A stretch of 47,164 nt of DNA from Sedimenticola sp. (GTDB taxonomy: Bacteria; Pseudomonadota; Gammaproteobacteria; Chromatiales; Chromatiaceae), in the NCBI GenBank assembly GCA_026196795.1, contig JAPHUE010000074.1:1-47164 (forward strand), read 5' to 3'. Shown in pieces: positions 35,077 through 44,929 of the stretch. The number at the start of each line of letters is the position of its first letter. Position 1 is the stretch's first letter. The notes beneath the pieces were generated by a model. The model was given only the letters and a program-made list of their open reading frames with translations. It was not told the origin of the DNA and did no database searches. The translations under genes were made by a program, and so were the position numbers.

Positions 35077-36222
35077 CTAGGTTTTTTGGTTGCTAGTGTG
35101 GTTGCGTTTAAACAAGACCCTTAAAACAAGAAGTACAAAGTGGGCAAGACCGAGAAGAATGAACAATAGCCCCCACGTTTGTCCTAGCAGGATCAGTACT
35201 CCTCCCAATATGAACAGACCCGTTCGCCAGGCACTGTATTGTCCCAATATTATACGGAGTTGCAGCTCTCTTTCACGCTGCTGTGCCTTTGTGATCCACA
35301 GCGGTAGCAGATGGGTGGCTGCACCCGTTACCAGTGGTAACAGAAAAAGGGGGATAAAGGCTTGTGTTGTCTGGGCGGAGGAGAGGAGTCCGAGGCTATG
35401 TGCCCCTCCGCTCAGGATCAACAGGAGTAATCCTGTGACAGCAGCAGCCAAAGGTGTTGTGGCGCCATGGGGTTGCCAGGTGGCTTGGCGATGAGTTGTC
35501 AGCAGCCCCTTTAATAAAAGTATGAGCGGGCGCAGCCAGAATAACAAACCCAGCAGGGAGAGTGGTGCAAATAGTGCTGAACCGAGTGCAATAAGGAGTG
35601 TGCCGGCGACAAGCCAGGGCCACTGTTGGATTAGCCATATTCCTGCCTCTGGGTCGGTGTAATGGCCTGTGGTAGGGAGTAGCACCCGAAGCGTCCCCAG
35701 TGCAGTGAATCCGATGAATCCCAAGGTATTCAGATGCAGGTGTAGCCGCCTAGTGGCTGCCCAGTGTTCTGGAAAAAAGTGCCCCGCCAGTATGGCTATC
35801 AGACCCAATAGCAAAGCAACCAGGGCTAGCTGATACCAGAGAAGTCCCGGATGTGGCTTGCCAAGCATCGCTTTTTTGCGAGCGCCAATCCAACCTATCT
35901 GCCATATAACGGCGATTACACCTATTCCTGCGGCGAAGGGGTAGAGCGTAAAATCGTAAAACAGACTGAAACTTACCAGTCCACCCGCCAGAAGGGCCAC
36001 CAGGGCTGGTGCCATTGCCCAGCTAGAAGGATTTCGGGTGCGTGTAAGTACCGGTACAAAATAGCTCATTGCACCGAGGATGAGCGGTAAGATGCCGACG
36101 GCAAATATAAGATGAAGTGGTGCAGATGGTCGGGTAGGGAGGAGCTGCGGCACCAGGAGTCCCGAAACGAAAGCACTCATGGTGATAAGCAAAAGTGCAA
36201 TAAGTAGCGGGAGTCCTTTCAC
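35077..36222 (-). CDS. Multipass inner-membrane protein, possibly NnrS- or heme-copper-oxidase-like
   Basis: The 381-residue product has about 11-12 membrane segments and almost no soluble part except a basic C-terminus. Histidines lie in membrane contexts such as APLHLIFAVGILPLILGAM and LHLHLNTLGFIGFTALG, where HxHLNxxGF recalls segments of NnrS and of CcoN/NorB-like proteins. The resemblance is partial and I cannot assign a family with confidence. It overlaps the upstream TetR gene by 4 bases, so it is probably the regulator's own target and in its operon. Confidence 0.7.
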   Translation of the reverse strand: MKGLPLLIALLLITMSAFVSGLLVPQLLPTRPSAPLHLIFAVGILPLILGAMSYFVPVLTRTRNPSSWAMAPALVALLAGGLVSFSLFYDFTLYPFAAGIGVIAVIWQIGWIGARKKAMLGKPHPGLLWYQLALVALLLGLIAILAGHFFPEHWAATRRLHLHLNTLGFIGFTALGTLRVLLPTTGHYTDPEAGIWLIQQWPWLVAGTLLIALGSALFAPLSLLGLLFWLRPLILLLKGLLTTHRQATWQPHGATTPLAAAVTGLLLLILSGGAHSLGLLSSAQTTQAFIPLFLLPLVTGAATHLLPLWITKAQQRERELQLRIILGQYSAWRTGLFILGGVLILLGQTWGLLFILLGLAHFVLLVLRVLFKRNHTSNQKT

Positions 36223-36821
36223 TCCTTTTTTGTATCCATTCCCTGCCAGGTGCTTTCCACTAGTGCGTCATAGAGGGTTGGAATCGGCTGTTCAATAACC
36301 CCGTCAAGGCGCAGATGGATCAGACGAATGGCTCCACCAAAAACAGCCGCTGCGGCTACCCAGGGATCGCATTGGCGAATCTCACCCTGTTCCATGCCTT
36401 TCTGCACGATATCGCGCATCGCCTTGAAAGGGACTGCGCTGCAGATGGGTGGTTCTTCCGGCAGGAACTCACGATGCTTGGCATGCAAGGCAAAGGCAAT
36501 AATATTGCGGTGAGTTTCTGTCTGTTCTAACAGCAGAGCGATTAGCTGGTTACAACTCTCAATAGCGCCAAGATCTTTACTGGTTACACTGTTAACCAGC
36601 GCTTCCATCTCATTCAGAACGTAGTAATAGAGCGCCTTGGCAATGCCCTCTTTGCCTCCGAAATGGTTGTAGATAGAGCCGATGCTGACGTTGGCCTGCT
36701 TTTGTACGTCATGAACAGAGACATTGTGATAGCCCCGCTCAACAAACAGATCTAACGCCGTGTTGAGGATTCGACGATCGATCGGTTCAGGGGCTACGGT
36801 CTGTTTCATTACTTGAGGCAT
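36219..36821 (-). CDS. TetR/AcrR-family transcriptional regulator
   Basis: The 200-residue product has an N-terminal TetR helix-turn-helix: ALDLFVERGYHNVSVHDV and ANVSIGSIYNHFGGKEGIA (about 16-65). The C-terminal ligand domain contains HAKHREFLPEEPPICSAV and is not diagnostic of a ligand. A second in-frame ATG at codon 5 is possible. It overlaps the membrane protein gene by 4 bases (ATGA), so the two form an operon, and autoregulation is likely. Confidence 0.9.
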   Translation of the reverse strand: MPQVMKQTVAPEPIDRRILNTALDLFVERGYHNVSVHDVQKQANVSIGSIYNHFGGKEGIAKALYYYVLNEMEALVNSVTSKDLGAIESCNQLIALLLEQTETHRNIIAFALHAKHREFLPEEPPICSAVPFKAMRDIVQKGMEQGEIRQCDPWVAAAAVFGGAIRLIHLRLDGVIEQPIPTLYDALVESTWQGMDTKKE

Positions 36822-36966
36822 GGAAGCTTATTCACAGAAGATTAGACTCATTATACCAAGATACGTAACAGATGATTACTGATAATGCATCTTACTGTGT
36901 TGGGAGCCCAGCCAGAGTCCTGTTGTGTGACCCTGGCATCTCGGCAATAAAAAGAGCTGGTTTTAT

Positions 36967-37821
36967 TCAGCCCAGCCTTAGATTGTCATAGATTTTCAGT
37001 GTCGGGCCGGCTTGATTCATAGTGTAGAAATGCAGACCGGGTGCACCATTATCGAGCAATCGTTGACACAGCTCACTGACTACATCAAGGCCAAAGGCAC
37101 GAATACTCTCCACATCATCCGCATAGGCCTCTAGGCGTTTACGAATCCAGCGCGGGATCTCGGCACCGCAGGCATCCGAGAATCGGCTCAGGCTGCTGTA
37201 ATTGGTGATCGGCATAATACCCGGAATGATGGGTACACTGAGACTAAGCCTTTCACAGCTATCGACGAACCGGAAATAGGCATCCGCATTATAGAAGTAC
37301 TGGGTAATGGCCGCATCGGCCCCAGCTTCCACCTTGCGCTTGAAATTATTTAAGTCAGCATCAGCATTTGGAGCCTGAGGGTGGAATTCAGGATAGGCGG
37401 CGACTTCGATGTGGAAGTGGTTACCGAATTCACTGCGTATCAGAGCTACTAACTCATTGGCATAATTGAGATCTCCGCGACCTGCCAGTCCGGTGCCGGA
37501 TGGCATATCGCCGCGTAGGGCAACCACCCTTTTAATACCCTGATCTTTGTAGCGATTGAGCATCTCAACGATTTCGTCGGCACTGCTGCTGATGCAGGAG
37601 ATGTGGGGTGCGGCTTCGATGCCTTCGGAAACCAGCCACTCCACGCTTTGGAATGTGCGTTGCTGGGTAGAGCCGCCTGCGCCAAAGGTTACTGAGACAT
37701 AGAGTGGATTGATCTGGTTCAGCTTCTTAACATTGATTTGCAGCTTCTTCATCCCTTCTTCGGTTTTAGGAGGGAAGAGTTCAAAGCTAAACATTTTTTG
37801 ATCGGTTTGGCTGGCTGTCAT
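36967..37821 (-). CDS. metF: Methylenetetrahydrofolate reductase MetF
   Basis: MetF reduces 5,10-methylene-THF to 5-methyl-THF, the methyl donor for methionine synthesis. The 284-residue product has FSFELFPPKTEEG near the start, VTFGAGGSTQQRT, RGDMPSG, an AAYPEFHPQAP segment with the flavin and folate contacts, and GLHFYTMNQA at the end. It follows ahcY by 105 bases with hairpins between, and is part of the same SAM-cycle group as in Pseudomonas. Confidence 0.97.
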   Translation of the reverse strand: MTASQTDQKMFSFELFPPKTEEGMKKLQINVKKLNQINPLYVSVTFGAGGSTQQRTFQSVEWLVSEGIEAAPHISCISSSADEIVEMLNRYKDQGIKRVVALRGDMPSGTGLAGRGDLNYANELVALIRSEFGNHFHIEVAAYPEFHPQAPNADADLNNFKRKVEAGADAAITQYFYNADAYFRFVDSCERLSLSVPIIPGIMPITNYSSLSRFSDACGAEIPRWIRKRLEAYADDVESIRAFGLDVVSELCQRLLDNGAPGLHFYTMNQAGPTLKIYDNLRLG

Positions 37822-37851
37822 TGTTTTCTTCGTGTGCAGGAAATAGTGAAT

Positions 37852-37919
37852 GCCCCGCTACAATTAAGCTAGCGGGGCGGGTGAATACATCATAGAGGGC
37901 GACTGTAACGGCCGCCCTC
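37852..37919 (-). other. Two strong hairpins between ahcY and metF
   Basis: On the minus strand, GAGGGCG/CGCCCTC (37895-37901 with 37913-37919) comes 8 bases after the ahcY stop, then GCCCCGCTA/TAGCGGGGC (37852-37860 with 37870-37878), a perfect 9-base stem. Neither is followed by a U-tract. They could weaken read-through into metF or protect the 3' end of ahcY mRNA. Confidence 0.5.
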
Positions 37920-37926
37920 TTGGGTA

Positions 37927-39342
37927 TTAGTAGCGGTAGTGATCCGGCTTGTAAGGGCCGTCAACCGGTACACTGATGTAGTCAGCCTGTTCTTGGGTCA
38001 GGGTTGTCAGTTTTACGCCAATCTTCAGCAAATGCAGGCGTGCTACCTCTTCATCCAGCTTCTTTGGCAGGGTGTAGACCTTGTTTTCATATTCACCCGT
38101 GCTGTTCCAGATCTCCATCTGGGCCAGAGTCTGGTTGGTGAAGCTGTTGGACATTACAAAGCTGGGATGACCTGTGGCACAGCCCAGATTGACCAGTCGA
38201 CCTTCAGCTAAAAGGATTATACGTTTGCCATCAGGGAAGATAATGTGATCCACCTGGGGTTTGATGTTTTCCCACTCATACTGCTCAAGGCTGGCGACAT
38301 CGATCTCATTATCAAAGTGACCAATGTTGCAGACGATGGCCTGGTCTTTCATTCTGGCCATGTGGTCGTGCTGAATGACATGGTAATTGCCAGTGGTGGT
38401 GACGAATATATCGGCCTCTTCGCAGGCTGTATTCATCTCTACTACGCGGAAACCTTCCATGGCTGCCTGCAGGGCGCAGATGGGGTCAATCTCGCTGACC
38501 AAGACGCTGGCGCCCAATCCTTTCAAAGATTGTGCGCAACCCTTGCCTACATCACCGTAACCGAGAACCAGGGCAACTTTGCCCGCGATCATGACATCGG
38601 TGGCACGCTTGATGCCATCAACCAGGGATTCACGGCAGCCATACAGGTTATCGAATTTGGACTTGGTGACCGAGTCATTCACATTGATAGCGGGGAAGGG
38701 GAGATCGCCCGCAGCGGCCATCTGGTAGAGACGATGCACGCCGGTGGTGGTCTCTTCTGTGACGCCTTTAATGTTCTTCAGGTTATTCGAGTACCAGCCG
38801 GGCTGTGCCGCAATACGAGCCCGGATGGCGGCGTACATTACCTTCTCTTCTTCGCTGCCAGGATTATCCAGTACACTGATATCTTTTTCGGCCTTGGTGC
38901 CAAGGATCAGCAGTCCGGTCGCGTCGCCACCATCATCCAGAATCATGTTTGGTGTGCCGCCATCGTGCCACTCCATGATTTTGTGAGTGTACTCCCAGTA
39001 TTCGGTCAGACTCTCGCCCTTGAAGGCGAATACCGGGATGTTCTGGTTGGCGATAGCCGCCGCCGCATGGTCCTGGGTGGAAAAGATATTACAAGAGGCC
39101 CAACGTACTTCTGCGCCCAGCTTTACCAGAGTTTCGATGAGTACGGCAGTCTGAATGGTCATGTGCAGGCTGCCGGCAATGCGTGCCCCTTTGAGGGGTT
39201 TGCTGTCGCCGTATTTCTCCTGCAAGGCCATCAGGCCAGGCATTTCAGTATTGGCAATGGCGATCTCTTTATGGCCCCATTCGGCCAGCGAGAGGTCGGC
39301 AATTTTGTAGTCAGTAAAGTTGTTATCAACAACGGCATTCAT
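37927..39342 (-). CDS. ahcY: S-adenosylhomocysteine hydrolase AhcY
   Basis: AhcY splits S-adenosylhomocysteine, the inhibitory product of methyl transfer, into adenosine and homocysteine. The 471-residue product has the start [34 protein letters not shown], the NAD-binding [21 protein letters not shown], and the conserved C-terminus KPDHYRY. Length is that of the proteobacterial family. Expression should be controlled by the SAH riboswitch at 39364-39437. Confidence 0.98.
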   Translation of the reverse strand: MNAVVDNNFTDYKIADLSLAEWGHKEIAIANTEMPGLMALQEKYGDSKPLKGARIAGSLHMTIQTAVLIETLVKLGAEVRWASCNIFSTQDHAAAAIANQNIPVFAFKGESLTEYWEYTHKIMEWHDGGTPNMILDDGGDATGLLILGTKAEKDISVLDNPGSEEEKVMYAAIRARIAAQPGWYSNNLKNIKGVTEETTTGVHRLYQMAAAGDLPFPAINVNDSVTKSKFDNLYGCRESLVDGIKRATDVMIAGKVALVLGYGDVGKGCAQSLKGLGASVLVSEIDPICALQAAMEGFRVVEMNTACEEADIFVTTTGNYHVIQHDHMARMKDQAIVCNIGHFDNEIDVASLEQYEWENIKPQVDHIIFPDGKRIILLAEGRLVNLGCATGHPSFVMSNSFTNQTLAQMEIWNSTGEYENKVYTLPKKLDEEVARLHLLKIGVKLTTLTQEQADYISVPVDGPYKPDHYRY

Positions 39343-39363
39343 GAGTTAGTCTCCGAAAAAACT

Positions 39364-39437
39364 AAGCGCCGTTCATGATGAATGAAGCCCTTCCTGAGCC
39401 TGGCAGGTTGACCTGTTGCAGCGCTTCTCAGGAAGGG
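39364..39437 (-). ncRNA. SAH (S-adenosylhomocysteine) riboswitch of ahcY
   Basis: On the minus strand, an 11-base P1 (CCCTTCCTGAG with CTCAGGAAGGG, arms at 39427-39437 and 39388-39398) encloses AAGCGCTGCAAC, a short P2 hairpin CAGG-TCAA-CCTG (39404-39415) and GCCAGG. Downstream, GGCGCTT (39364-39370) can pair with AAGCGC (39421-39426) as the pseudoknot. This layout and these conserved bases match the SAH riboswitch known from beta- and gammaproteobacterial ahcY genes. The pseudoknot lies about 20 bases before the start, next to CGGAGA, so SAH binding probably exposes the Shine-Dalgarno and switches ahcY on. Confidence 0.92.
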
Positions 39438-39504
39438 GTGTGTGTTTGCTGGAGTGCGGCCGTATTTAAATGCAGGCGGCATCCAGCGTTATCGCGTTAG
39501 TGTA

Positions 39505-40677
39505 TCAGAGGCCTGCGGCATCCCGCAGCGCTTCTGCTCTGTCCGTCTTTTCCCAGGTGAAATCTGGGTCTTCGCGGCCAAAGTGTCCATAGGCCGCCGT
39601 TTTCTGATAGATCGGCTTTATGAGGTCCAGCATCTGCAGAATGCCGTAGGGCCGCAGGTCAAAGTGTTCGCGTACCAGTTGGGCGATCTTATCTTCATCA
39701 ATCTTGGCGGTACCAAAGGTTTCAATGGAGATAGAGGTGGGCTCTGCCACACCAATGGCATAAGAGACCTGGATTTCGCAGCGGTCAGCCAGTCCGGCGG
39801 CCACAATGTTTTTGGCAACATAACGCCCGGCATAGGCCGCTGAACGATCAACTTTGGATGGATCCTTGCCTGAGAAAGCGCCACCACCGTGGCGGGCTGC
39901 TCCACCGTAGGTATCAACAATAATCTTGCGACCAGTGAGACCGCAGTCACCAACGGGGCCGCCGATAATAAAGGAACCCGTGGGGTTGATATGGATTTTA
40001 TTCTGCGGGCATTTATCCAGCCACTCTTTTGGCAGAACCGGTTGCAGGATATTTTCCATCACCGCCTCAATCAGGTCACCCTGTTTGATATCAGGATCAT
40101 GCTGGGTGGAGAGAACTACAGCATCGATACCGGTAACCACGCCATCCTGATAGCGCAGGGTTACCTGGCTCTTGGCATCAGGGCGTAACCAGGGCAGAAC
40201 GCGCTTCTTGCGCATCTCGGCCTGACGCTCTACCAGTCGATGGGCATACGTGATTGGGGCTGGCATCAGGACGTCGGTCTCATTGGTGGCATAGCCAAAC
40301 ATCAGGCCCTGGTCGCCTGCGCCCTGAAGCTCCGGTGCGGTACGATCTACACCCATGGCGATATCGGTGGATTGCTTGCCAATCAGCGACATCACCGCGC
40401 AAGTGCTGCCATCAAAACCCACATCAGAGCTGGTATAGCCGATATCACAGATGACTTTACGTACCAGGTCATCCAGATCAACCCAGGCGTTGGTGGAGAT
40501 TTCACCGCCAACGATCACGACACCGGTCTTGACCATGGTCTCACAGGCCACCCGGGCATTTTCTGGATTAGGATCTTGAGCCAAGATGGCGTCCAATACC
40601 GCATCTGAGATCTGATCAGCTACCTTGTCAGGATGTCCCTCAGAGACCGATTCAGAGGTAAAAATATAATCACTCAT
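39505..40677 (-). CDS. metK: S-adenosylmethionine synthetase MetK
   Basis: MetK makes SAM from methionine and ATP. The 390-residue product has [19 protein letters not shown] at the start, the [12 protein letters not shown] loop, and the second signature [19 protein letters not shown]. Length is normal. It is the first gene of the minus-strand set metK, ahcY, metF and has a structured leader with a SAM-II-like aptamer and terminator. Confidence 0.98.
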   Translation of the reverse strand: MSDYIFTSESVSEGHPDKVADQISDAVLDAILAQDPNPENARVACETMVKTGVVIVGGEISTNAWVDLDDLVRKVICDIGYTSSDVGFDGSTCAVMSLIGKQSTDIAMGVDRTAPELQGAGDQGLMFGYATNETDVLMPAPITYAHRLVERQAEMRKKRVLPWLRPDAKSQVTLRYQDGVVTGIDAVVLSTQHDPDIKQGDLIEAVMENILQPVLPKEWLDKCPQNKIHINPTGSFIIGGPVGDCGLTGRKIIVDTYGGAARHGGGAFSGKDPSKVDRSAAYAGRYVAKNIVAAGLADRCEIQVSYAIGVAEPTSISIETFGTAKIDEDKIAQLVREHFDLRPYGILQMLDLIKPIYQKTAAYGHFGREDPDFTWEKTDRAEALRDAAGL

Positions 40678-40700
40678 AATTTAATTTCTTCCAGAAAATG

Positions 40701-40733
40701 AAAAACCCGTCCAGCTAAGGCTAAAGACGGGTT
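40701..40733 (-). terminator. Intrinsic terminator in the metK leader
   Basis: On the minus strand AACCCGTC (40726-40733) pairs with GACGGGTT (40704-40711) and is followed by a T-run (40701-40705), 24 bases before the metK ATG. A competing stem (40720-40763) uses GCTAAAG with CTTTAGC, GGG with CCC, and ACAGC with GCTGT around the loop AACAA, and it occupies the CCC of the terminator arm. The two structures exclude each other, as in a transcription attenuator. Confidence 0.82.
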
Positions 40734-40747
40734 CACAGCTTGTTGCT

Positions 40748-40806
40748 GTTCCCTCGCTTTAGCTGCATTTATTAAGCGCCCGCAATCTGAGTTCAAATTG
40801 GCGCAG
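40748..40806 (-). ncRNA. SAM-II-like riboswitch of metK
   Basis: The minus strand holds the SAM-II core. P1 is GCGCC (40800-40804) with GGCGC (40776-40780). Its loop starts with AATTTGAAC and ends with ATTGC, close to the conserved AUUUAAC...AUUGC. The 3' part reads AATAAATGCAGCTAAAG, almost the same as the conserved AUAAAUGUAGCUAAA, followed by GAGGG. A CTC in the loop can pair with the GAG in the tail as the pseudoknot. The tail is also the 5' arm of the antiterminator, so SAM binding should favour the terminator and switch metK off. SAM-II is best known from alphaproteobacteria. Confidence 0.85.
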
Positions 40807-40811
40807 AGCCA

Positions 40812-40840
40812 AAGGTAGCTCCAACCCGCCCTGATGTCAA
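40812..40840 (-). promoter_or_regulatory. Probable sigma-70 promoter of metK
   Basis: On the minus strand TTGACA (40835-40840) is followed after 17 bases by TACCTT (40812-40817). Transcription would begin just before the SAM-II aptamer, which is the expected place. The -35 is perfect and the -10 has three of six consensus bases. Confidence 0.6.
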
Positions 40841-40948
40841 TTAATCCACGGTAATAGCTTCTATAAGAATTTTATATGATTCTGGTCATTTTTTTAAGGT
40901 AGGATTATGTTCCTTTGATTTTGCGCCATTGAAATAGGAGTAGGCAGT

Positions 40949-41506
40949 ATGGTTTCCCTGGAGACACCGATCTGTGAATTTAACAAGCCTGCCCTTGATT
41001 TCAACTTACCCGGGATTGATGGCGAACAGTGGTCACTGGAAAAGTGCCGGGGTGAGAAAGGGCTGCTAGTGATGTTTATATGTAATCACTGTCCCTATGT
41101 TAAATCGGTGCGCGAACGAATTGTACGAGATACGTTGGAGTTGAGGTCTCTTGGGATCAACAGCGTGGCGATCATGTCGAATGACCCCGCTCTTTATGAA
41201 GAGGACTCCTTCGAAAATATGGTACGGGTAGCTGACGAGTACCAGTTTCCGTTCCCTTACCTAATTGATGAGAGCCAGGCTATTGCCAAGGCCTACGGTG
41301 CTGTCTGTACGCCGGATTTCTTCGGTTACAATGCCGATTTGCAGCTTCAGTATCGCGGACGCCTGGATGCCAGCCGAAAAGAGGCAGCACCCGAAAATGT
41401 GACGCGTGATCTCTTTGAGGCCATGCGGCAGGTTGCTGAAACTGGAGAAGGACCTGTGGAACAAATTCCCAGTATGGGTTGTTCCATTAAGTGGAAAGAT
41501 GAATAG
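40949..41506 (+). CDS. Thioredoxin-family (AhpC/TSA-like) redox protein
   Basis: The 185-residue product has a thioredoxin fold of the redoxin/AhpC-TSA type with a CNHC motif at C45-C48 followed by PYVK. It has no signal peptide, so it should be cytoplasmic. The segments NSVAIMSNDPALYEEDS, AIAKAYGAVCTPDFFGY (with a third cysteine) and YRGRLDASR recall peroxiredoxin-like proteins common in proteobacteria. The substrate is not known. It is divergent from metK and is followed by a terminator. The start has an AGGAG about 9 bases upstream. Confidence 0.9.
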   Translation: MVSLETPICEFNKPALDFNLPGIDGEQWSLEKCRGEKGLLVMFICNHCPYVKSVRERIVRDTLELRSLGINSVAIMSNDPALYEEDSFENMVRVADEYQFPFPYLIDESQAIAKAYGAVCTPDFFGYNADLQLQYRGRLDASRKEAAPENVTRDLFEAMRQVAETGEGPVEQIPSMGCSIKWKDE

Positions 41507-41529
41507 TGATCTGCTTTTTGGTTGGTCGG

Positions 41530-41576
41530 AACAGGAATGATATTTCTGATTTAAATCAGTTCGTTACTGTTTTTTT
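41530..41576 (+). terminator. Probable terminator after the thioredoxin-family gene
   Basis: AACAG at the left pairs with CTGTT at the right, and an inner CTGATT/AATCAG stem closes over TA; the middle part is imperfect. A run of seven T bases follows (41570-41576), 24 bases after the stop codon. Confidence 0.6.
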
Positions 41577-41838
41577 GGAGGCTTTTTTTACCCCCATAAG
41601 TCGATCTGGCTTGCCCCGCAGGGTCGTTGGCGCAAGAATGACAACCCCACTGCCCCTTCTGCAGGGACAGCGCAGCTGAAAAGCCATAGTGCCTCCTGAC
41701 ACAGAGGTGGGCACGGCAGATCCAATGAATAGTGTGAAAGCGTCAATGTAATACGGGCGGTTTCAGTCGAACAGGTATTCAGGCGAATACCCGCGACATC
41801 AGAAAGAATTATTTAACATCCTTAGACAGGAGAGATAC
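41577..41838 (+). other. Structured region upstream of tkt
   Basis: No gene is clear in these 262 bases. I see a 7-of-8 base stem (CTGCCCCT/AGGGACAG, 41650-41670), a weaker CCTC/GAGG stem near 41692-41708, and a perfect hairpin GGTATTC-AGGC-GAATACC (41774-41791) 47 bases before the tkt start. The tkt Shine-Dalgarno AGGAGA is at 41828-41833. A 43-codon ORF on the minus strand is treated under findings. Confidence 0.4.
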
Positions 41839-43824
41839 ATGTCCTCACGCAGAAATCTTGCTAACGCCGTTCGTGCACTCAGTATGGATGCGGTCCAACA
41901 GGCCAATTCCGGACATCCAGGCGCACCCATGGGTATGGCTGACATTGCCGAGGTGCTTTGGAACAGTTACATGAAGCACAATCCGGCAAACCCTAACTGG
42001 GCTGACAGGGATCGTTTCGTTCTCTCCAATGGGCATGGCTCGATGCTGATCTACTCGCTGTTGCATTTGACCGGCTACGATCTGAGTATCGATGACTTGA
42101 AGCAGTTCCGTCAGCTTCACTCCAAGACACCGGGTCATCCTGAGTATGGTTATGCGCCAGGTGTAGAGACCACCACCGGCCCACTCGGACAAGGTATCAC
42201 CAACGCAGTTGGTATGGCGATTGCCGAGCGCGCACTGGCGGCCGAGTTCAATCGTGATGGGCATACAGTAGTCGATCACAACACCTATGTATTCCTCGGT
42301 GATGGCTGTCTGATGGAAGGTATCTCCCACGAGGCCTGCTCACTGGCAGGCACACTCGGTCTGGGTAAACTGGTTGCTTTTTGGGATGACAACGGCATTT
42401 CGATTGATGGTCATGTTGACGGTTGGTTCTCTGACGATACACCCAAACGTTTTGAAGCCTACGGCTGGCATGTGATTGCTGATGTGGATGGACATGATCC
42501 AGAAGCAATCAATAAAGCAGTGGAATTTGCCAAGGCGATGACCGACAAGCCCACCATGATCTGCTGCAAGACCACCATCGGTTTTGGTTCACCCAACAAG
42601 GCAGGCAGCCATGCCTGTCATGGTGCACCACTGGGTGAGGAAGAGATTAATCTGACCAAGGCCGCACTGGGCTGGGATCATCCCGCATTTGAAGTGCCGG
42701 CCGATGTCTATGCCGGCTGGGATGCGAAAGAGAAAGGTGCTGCGGCTGAGAATAACTGGAACAGCAAGTTTGCCGCCTACCAGGAAGCACACCCGGAACT
42801 GGCTGCGGAATTCAAACGGCGTATGGCCGGTGATCTGCCAGAAGACTGGTCTGCCAAATCAGATGCCTTCGTGGCACAGATGAACACAGAAGCGAAGAGT
42901 CCTGCAACTCGTCAGGCTTCTTTGGCGTCGATTGAAGGCTACGCCGCGCTGCTGCCTGAGCTGTTTGGTGGTTCTGCTGACCTGGGTTGTTCAAACCTCA
43001 CCGAGTGGTCGGGTTACAAACCCATGCGGGCGGATACGCCCAAGTCCAATTACATCAACTACGGTGTGCGTGAGTTTGGCATGTCCGCGATCATGAACGG
43101 TGTGGCGCTGCACGGTGGTTTGATACCCTTTGGCGCGACCTTCCTGATGTTCTCCGAGTATGCCCGTAATGCCCTGCGTATGGCGGCATTGATGAAGCAG
43201 CGCTCTATCTTTGTTTATACCCATGATTCCATCGGTCTGGGTGAAGATGGTCCGACTCATCAGCCCGTCGAGCAGATTGCCACCATGCGGATGATTCCCA
43301 ACATGGCGCTGTGGCGTCCCTGTGACACCGTTGAGACGGCGGTGGCATGGAAGGCGGCTATTGAGAGGCAGGCAGGTCCAACTTCTCTCATCTTCTCCCG
43401 TCAGGGTCTGCCTTTCATGCAGCGTTCAGAACAGCAGATTGCCGAAATCACCAAGGGTGGTTATGTGCTGCGTGACTGCGATGGCACCCCCGATGCGATC
43501 ATCATTGCAACCGGTTCTGAAGTGGGTCTTGCGGTAGATGCTGCCGCTGAGCTGACCGGTAAAGGCAAAAAGATCCGTGTTGTCTCAATGCCCTCTGTTG
43601 ATGCCTTTGAGTCGCAAGATGCGGCCTATCGTGAATCGGTATTGCCAGCCTCCGTCACGGCGCGAGTGGCTGTTGAGGCCGGCGTTACTGCCAGCTGGTA
43701 CAAGTATGCGCAGAAGGTGGTGGGTATTGATCATTTTGGTGAGTCTGCACCTGCAGGTCAGCTCTTTAAAGAGTTTGGGTTTACCGTTGAGAATGTTGTG
43801 AAGGCAGTGGAAGAGACACTCTGA
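41839..43824 (+). CDS. tkt: Transketolase
   Basis: Transketolase moves two-carbon units between sugar phosphates in the pentose-phosphate and Calvin pathways. The 661-residue product has the start [20 protein letters not shown], the thiamine diphosphate motif [18 protein letters not shown] ending in DDNGISIDG, and the central transketolase signature [16 protein letters not shown]. Length is normal for the bacterial enzyme. It heads the carbon cluster tkt-gap-pgk-pyk. Confidence 0.97.
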   Translation: MSSRRNLANAVRALSMDAVQQANSGHPGAPMGMADIAEVLWNSYMKHNPANPNWADRDRFVLSNGHGSMLIYSLLHLTGYDLSIDDLKQFRQLHSKTPGHPEYGYAPGVETTTGPLGQGITNAVGMAIAERALAAEFNRDGHTVVDHNTYVFLGDGCLMEGISHEACSLAGTLGLGKLVAFWDDNGISIDGHVDGWFSDDTPKRFEAYGWHVIADVDGHDPEAINKAVEFAKAMTDKPTMICCKTTIGFGSPNKAGSHACHGAPLGEEEINLTKAALGWDHPAFEVPADVYAGWDAKEKGAAAENNWNSKFAAYQEAHPELAAEFKRRMAGDLPEDWSAKSDAFVAQMNTEAKSPATRQASLASIEGYAALLPELFGGSADLGCSNLTEWSGYKPMRADTPKSNYINYGVREFGMSAIMNGVALHGGLIPFGATFLMFSEYARNALRMAALMKQRSIFVYTHDSIGLGEDGPTHQPVEQIATMRMIPNMALWRPCDTVETAVAWKAAIERQAGPTSLIFSRQGLPFMQRSEQQIAEITKGGYVLRDCDGTPDAIIIATGSEVGLAVDAAAELTGKGKKIRVVSMPSVDAFESQDAAYRESVLPASVTARVAVEAGVTASWYKYAQKVVGIDHFGESAPAGQLFKEFGFTVENVVKAVEETL

Positions 43825-43844
43825 AACTGACTGGGAATACCAAA

Positions 43845-43875
43845 GGGGCAGTGGGATGCTGCCCCTCGATTTTTT
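43845..43875 (+). terminator. Intrinsic terminator after tkt
   Basis: GGGGCAG (43845-43851) pairs with CTGCCCC (43859-43865) around a 7-base loop; TCGA and then six T bases follow. This is a classic rho-independent terminator 21 bases after the tkt stop, so gap is likely to have its own promoter. Confidence 0.85.
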
Positions 43876-43893
43876 GAATTTAAATAGCAGTAA

Positions 43894-44916
<1,023 letters not shown>

Positions 44917-44929
44917 TCCACCTGAATAA

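Noticed and set aside
38245-39378. 377-codon ORF on the plus strand opposite ahcY
   Set aside because: It lies entirely antisense to ahcY and its leader, whose protein is unmistakable; the antisense product has no recognisable motifs. It is a codon-usage shadow.
41577-41838. 6S RNA, tmRNA or SRP RNA in the gap before tkt
   Set aside because: None of their conserved core sequences is visible here.
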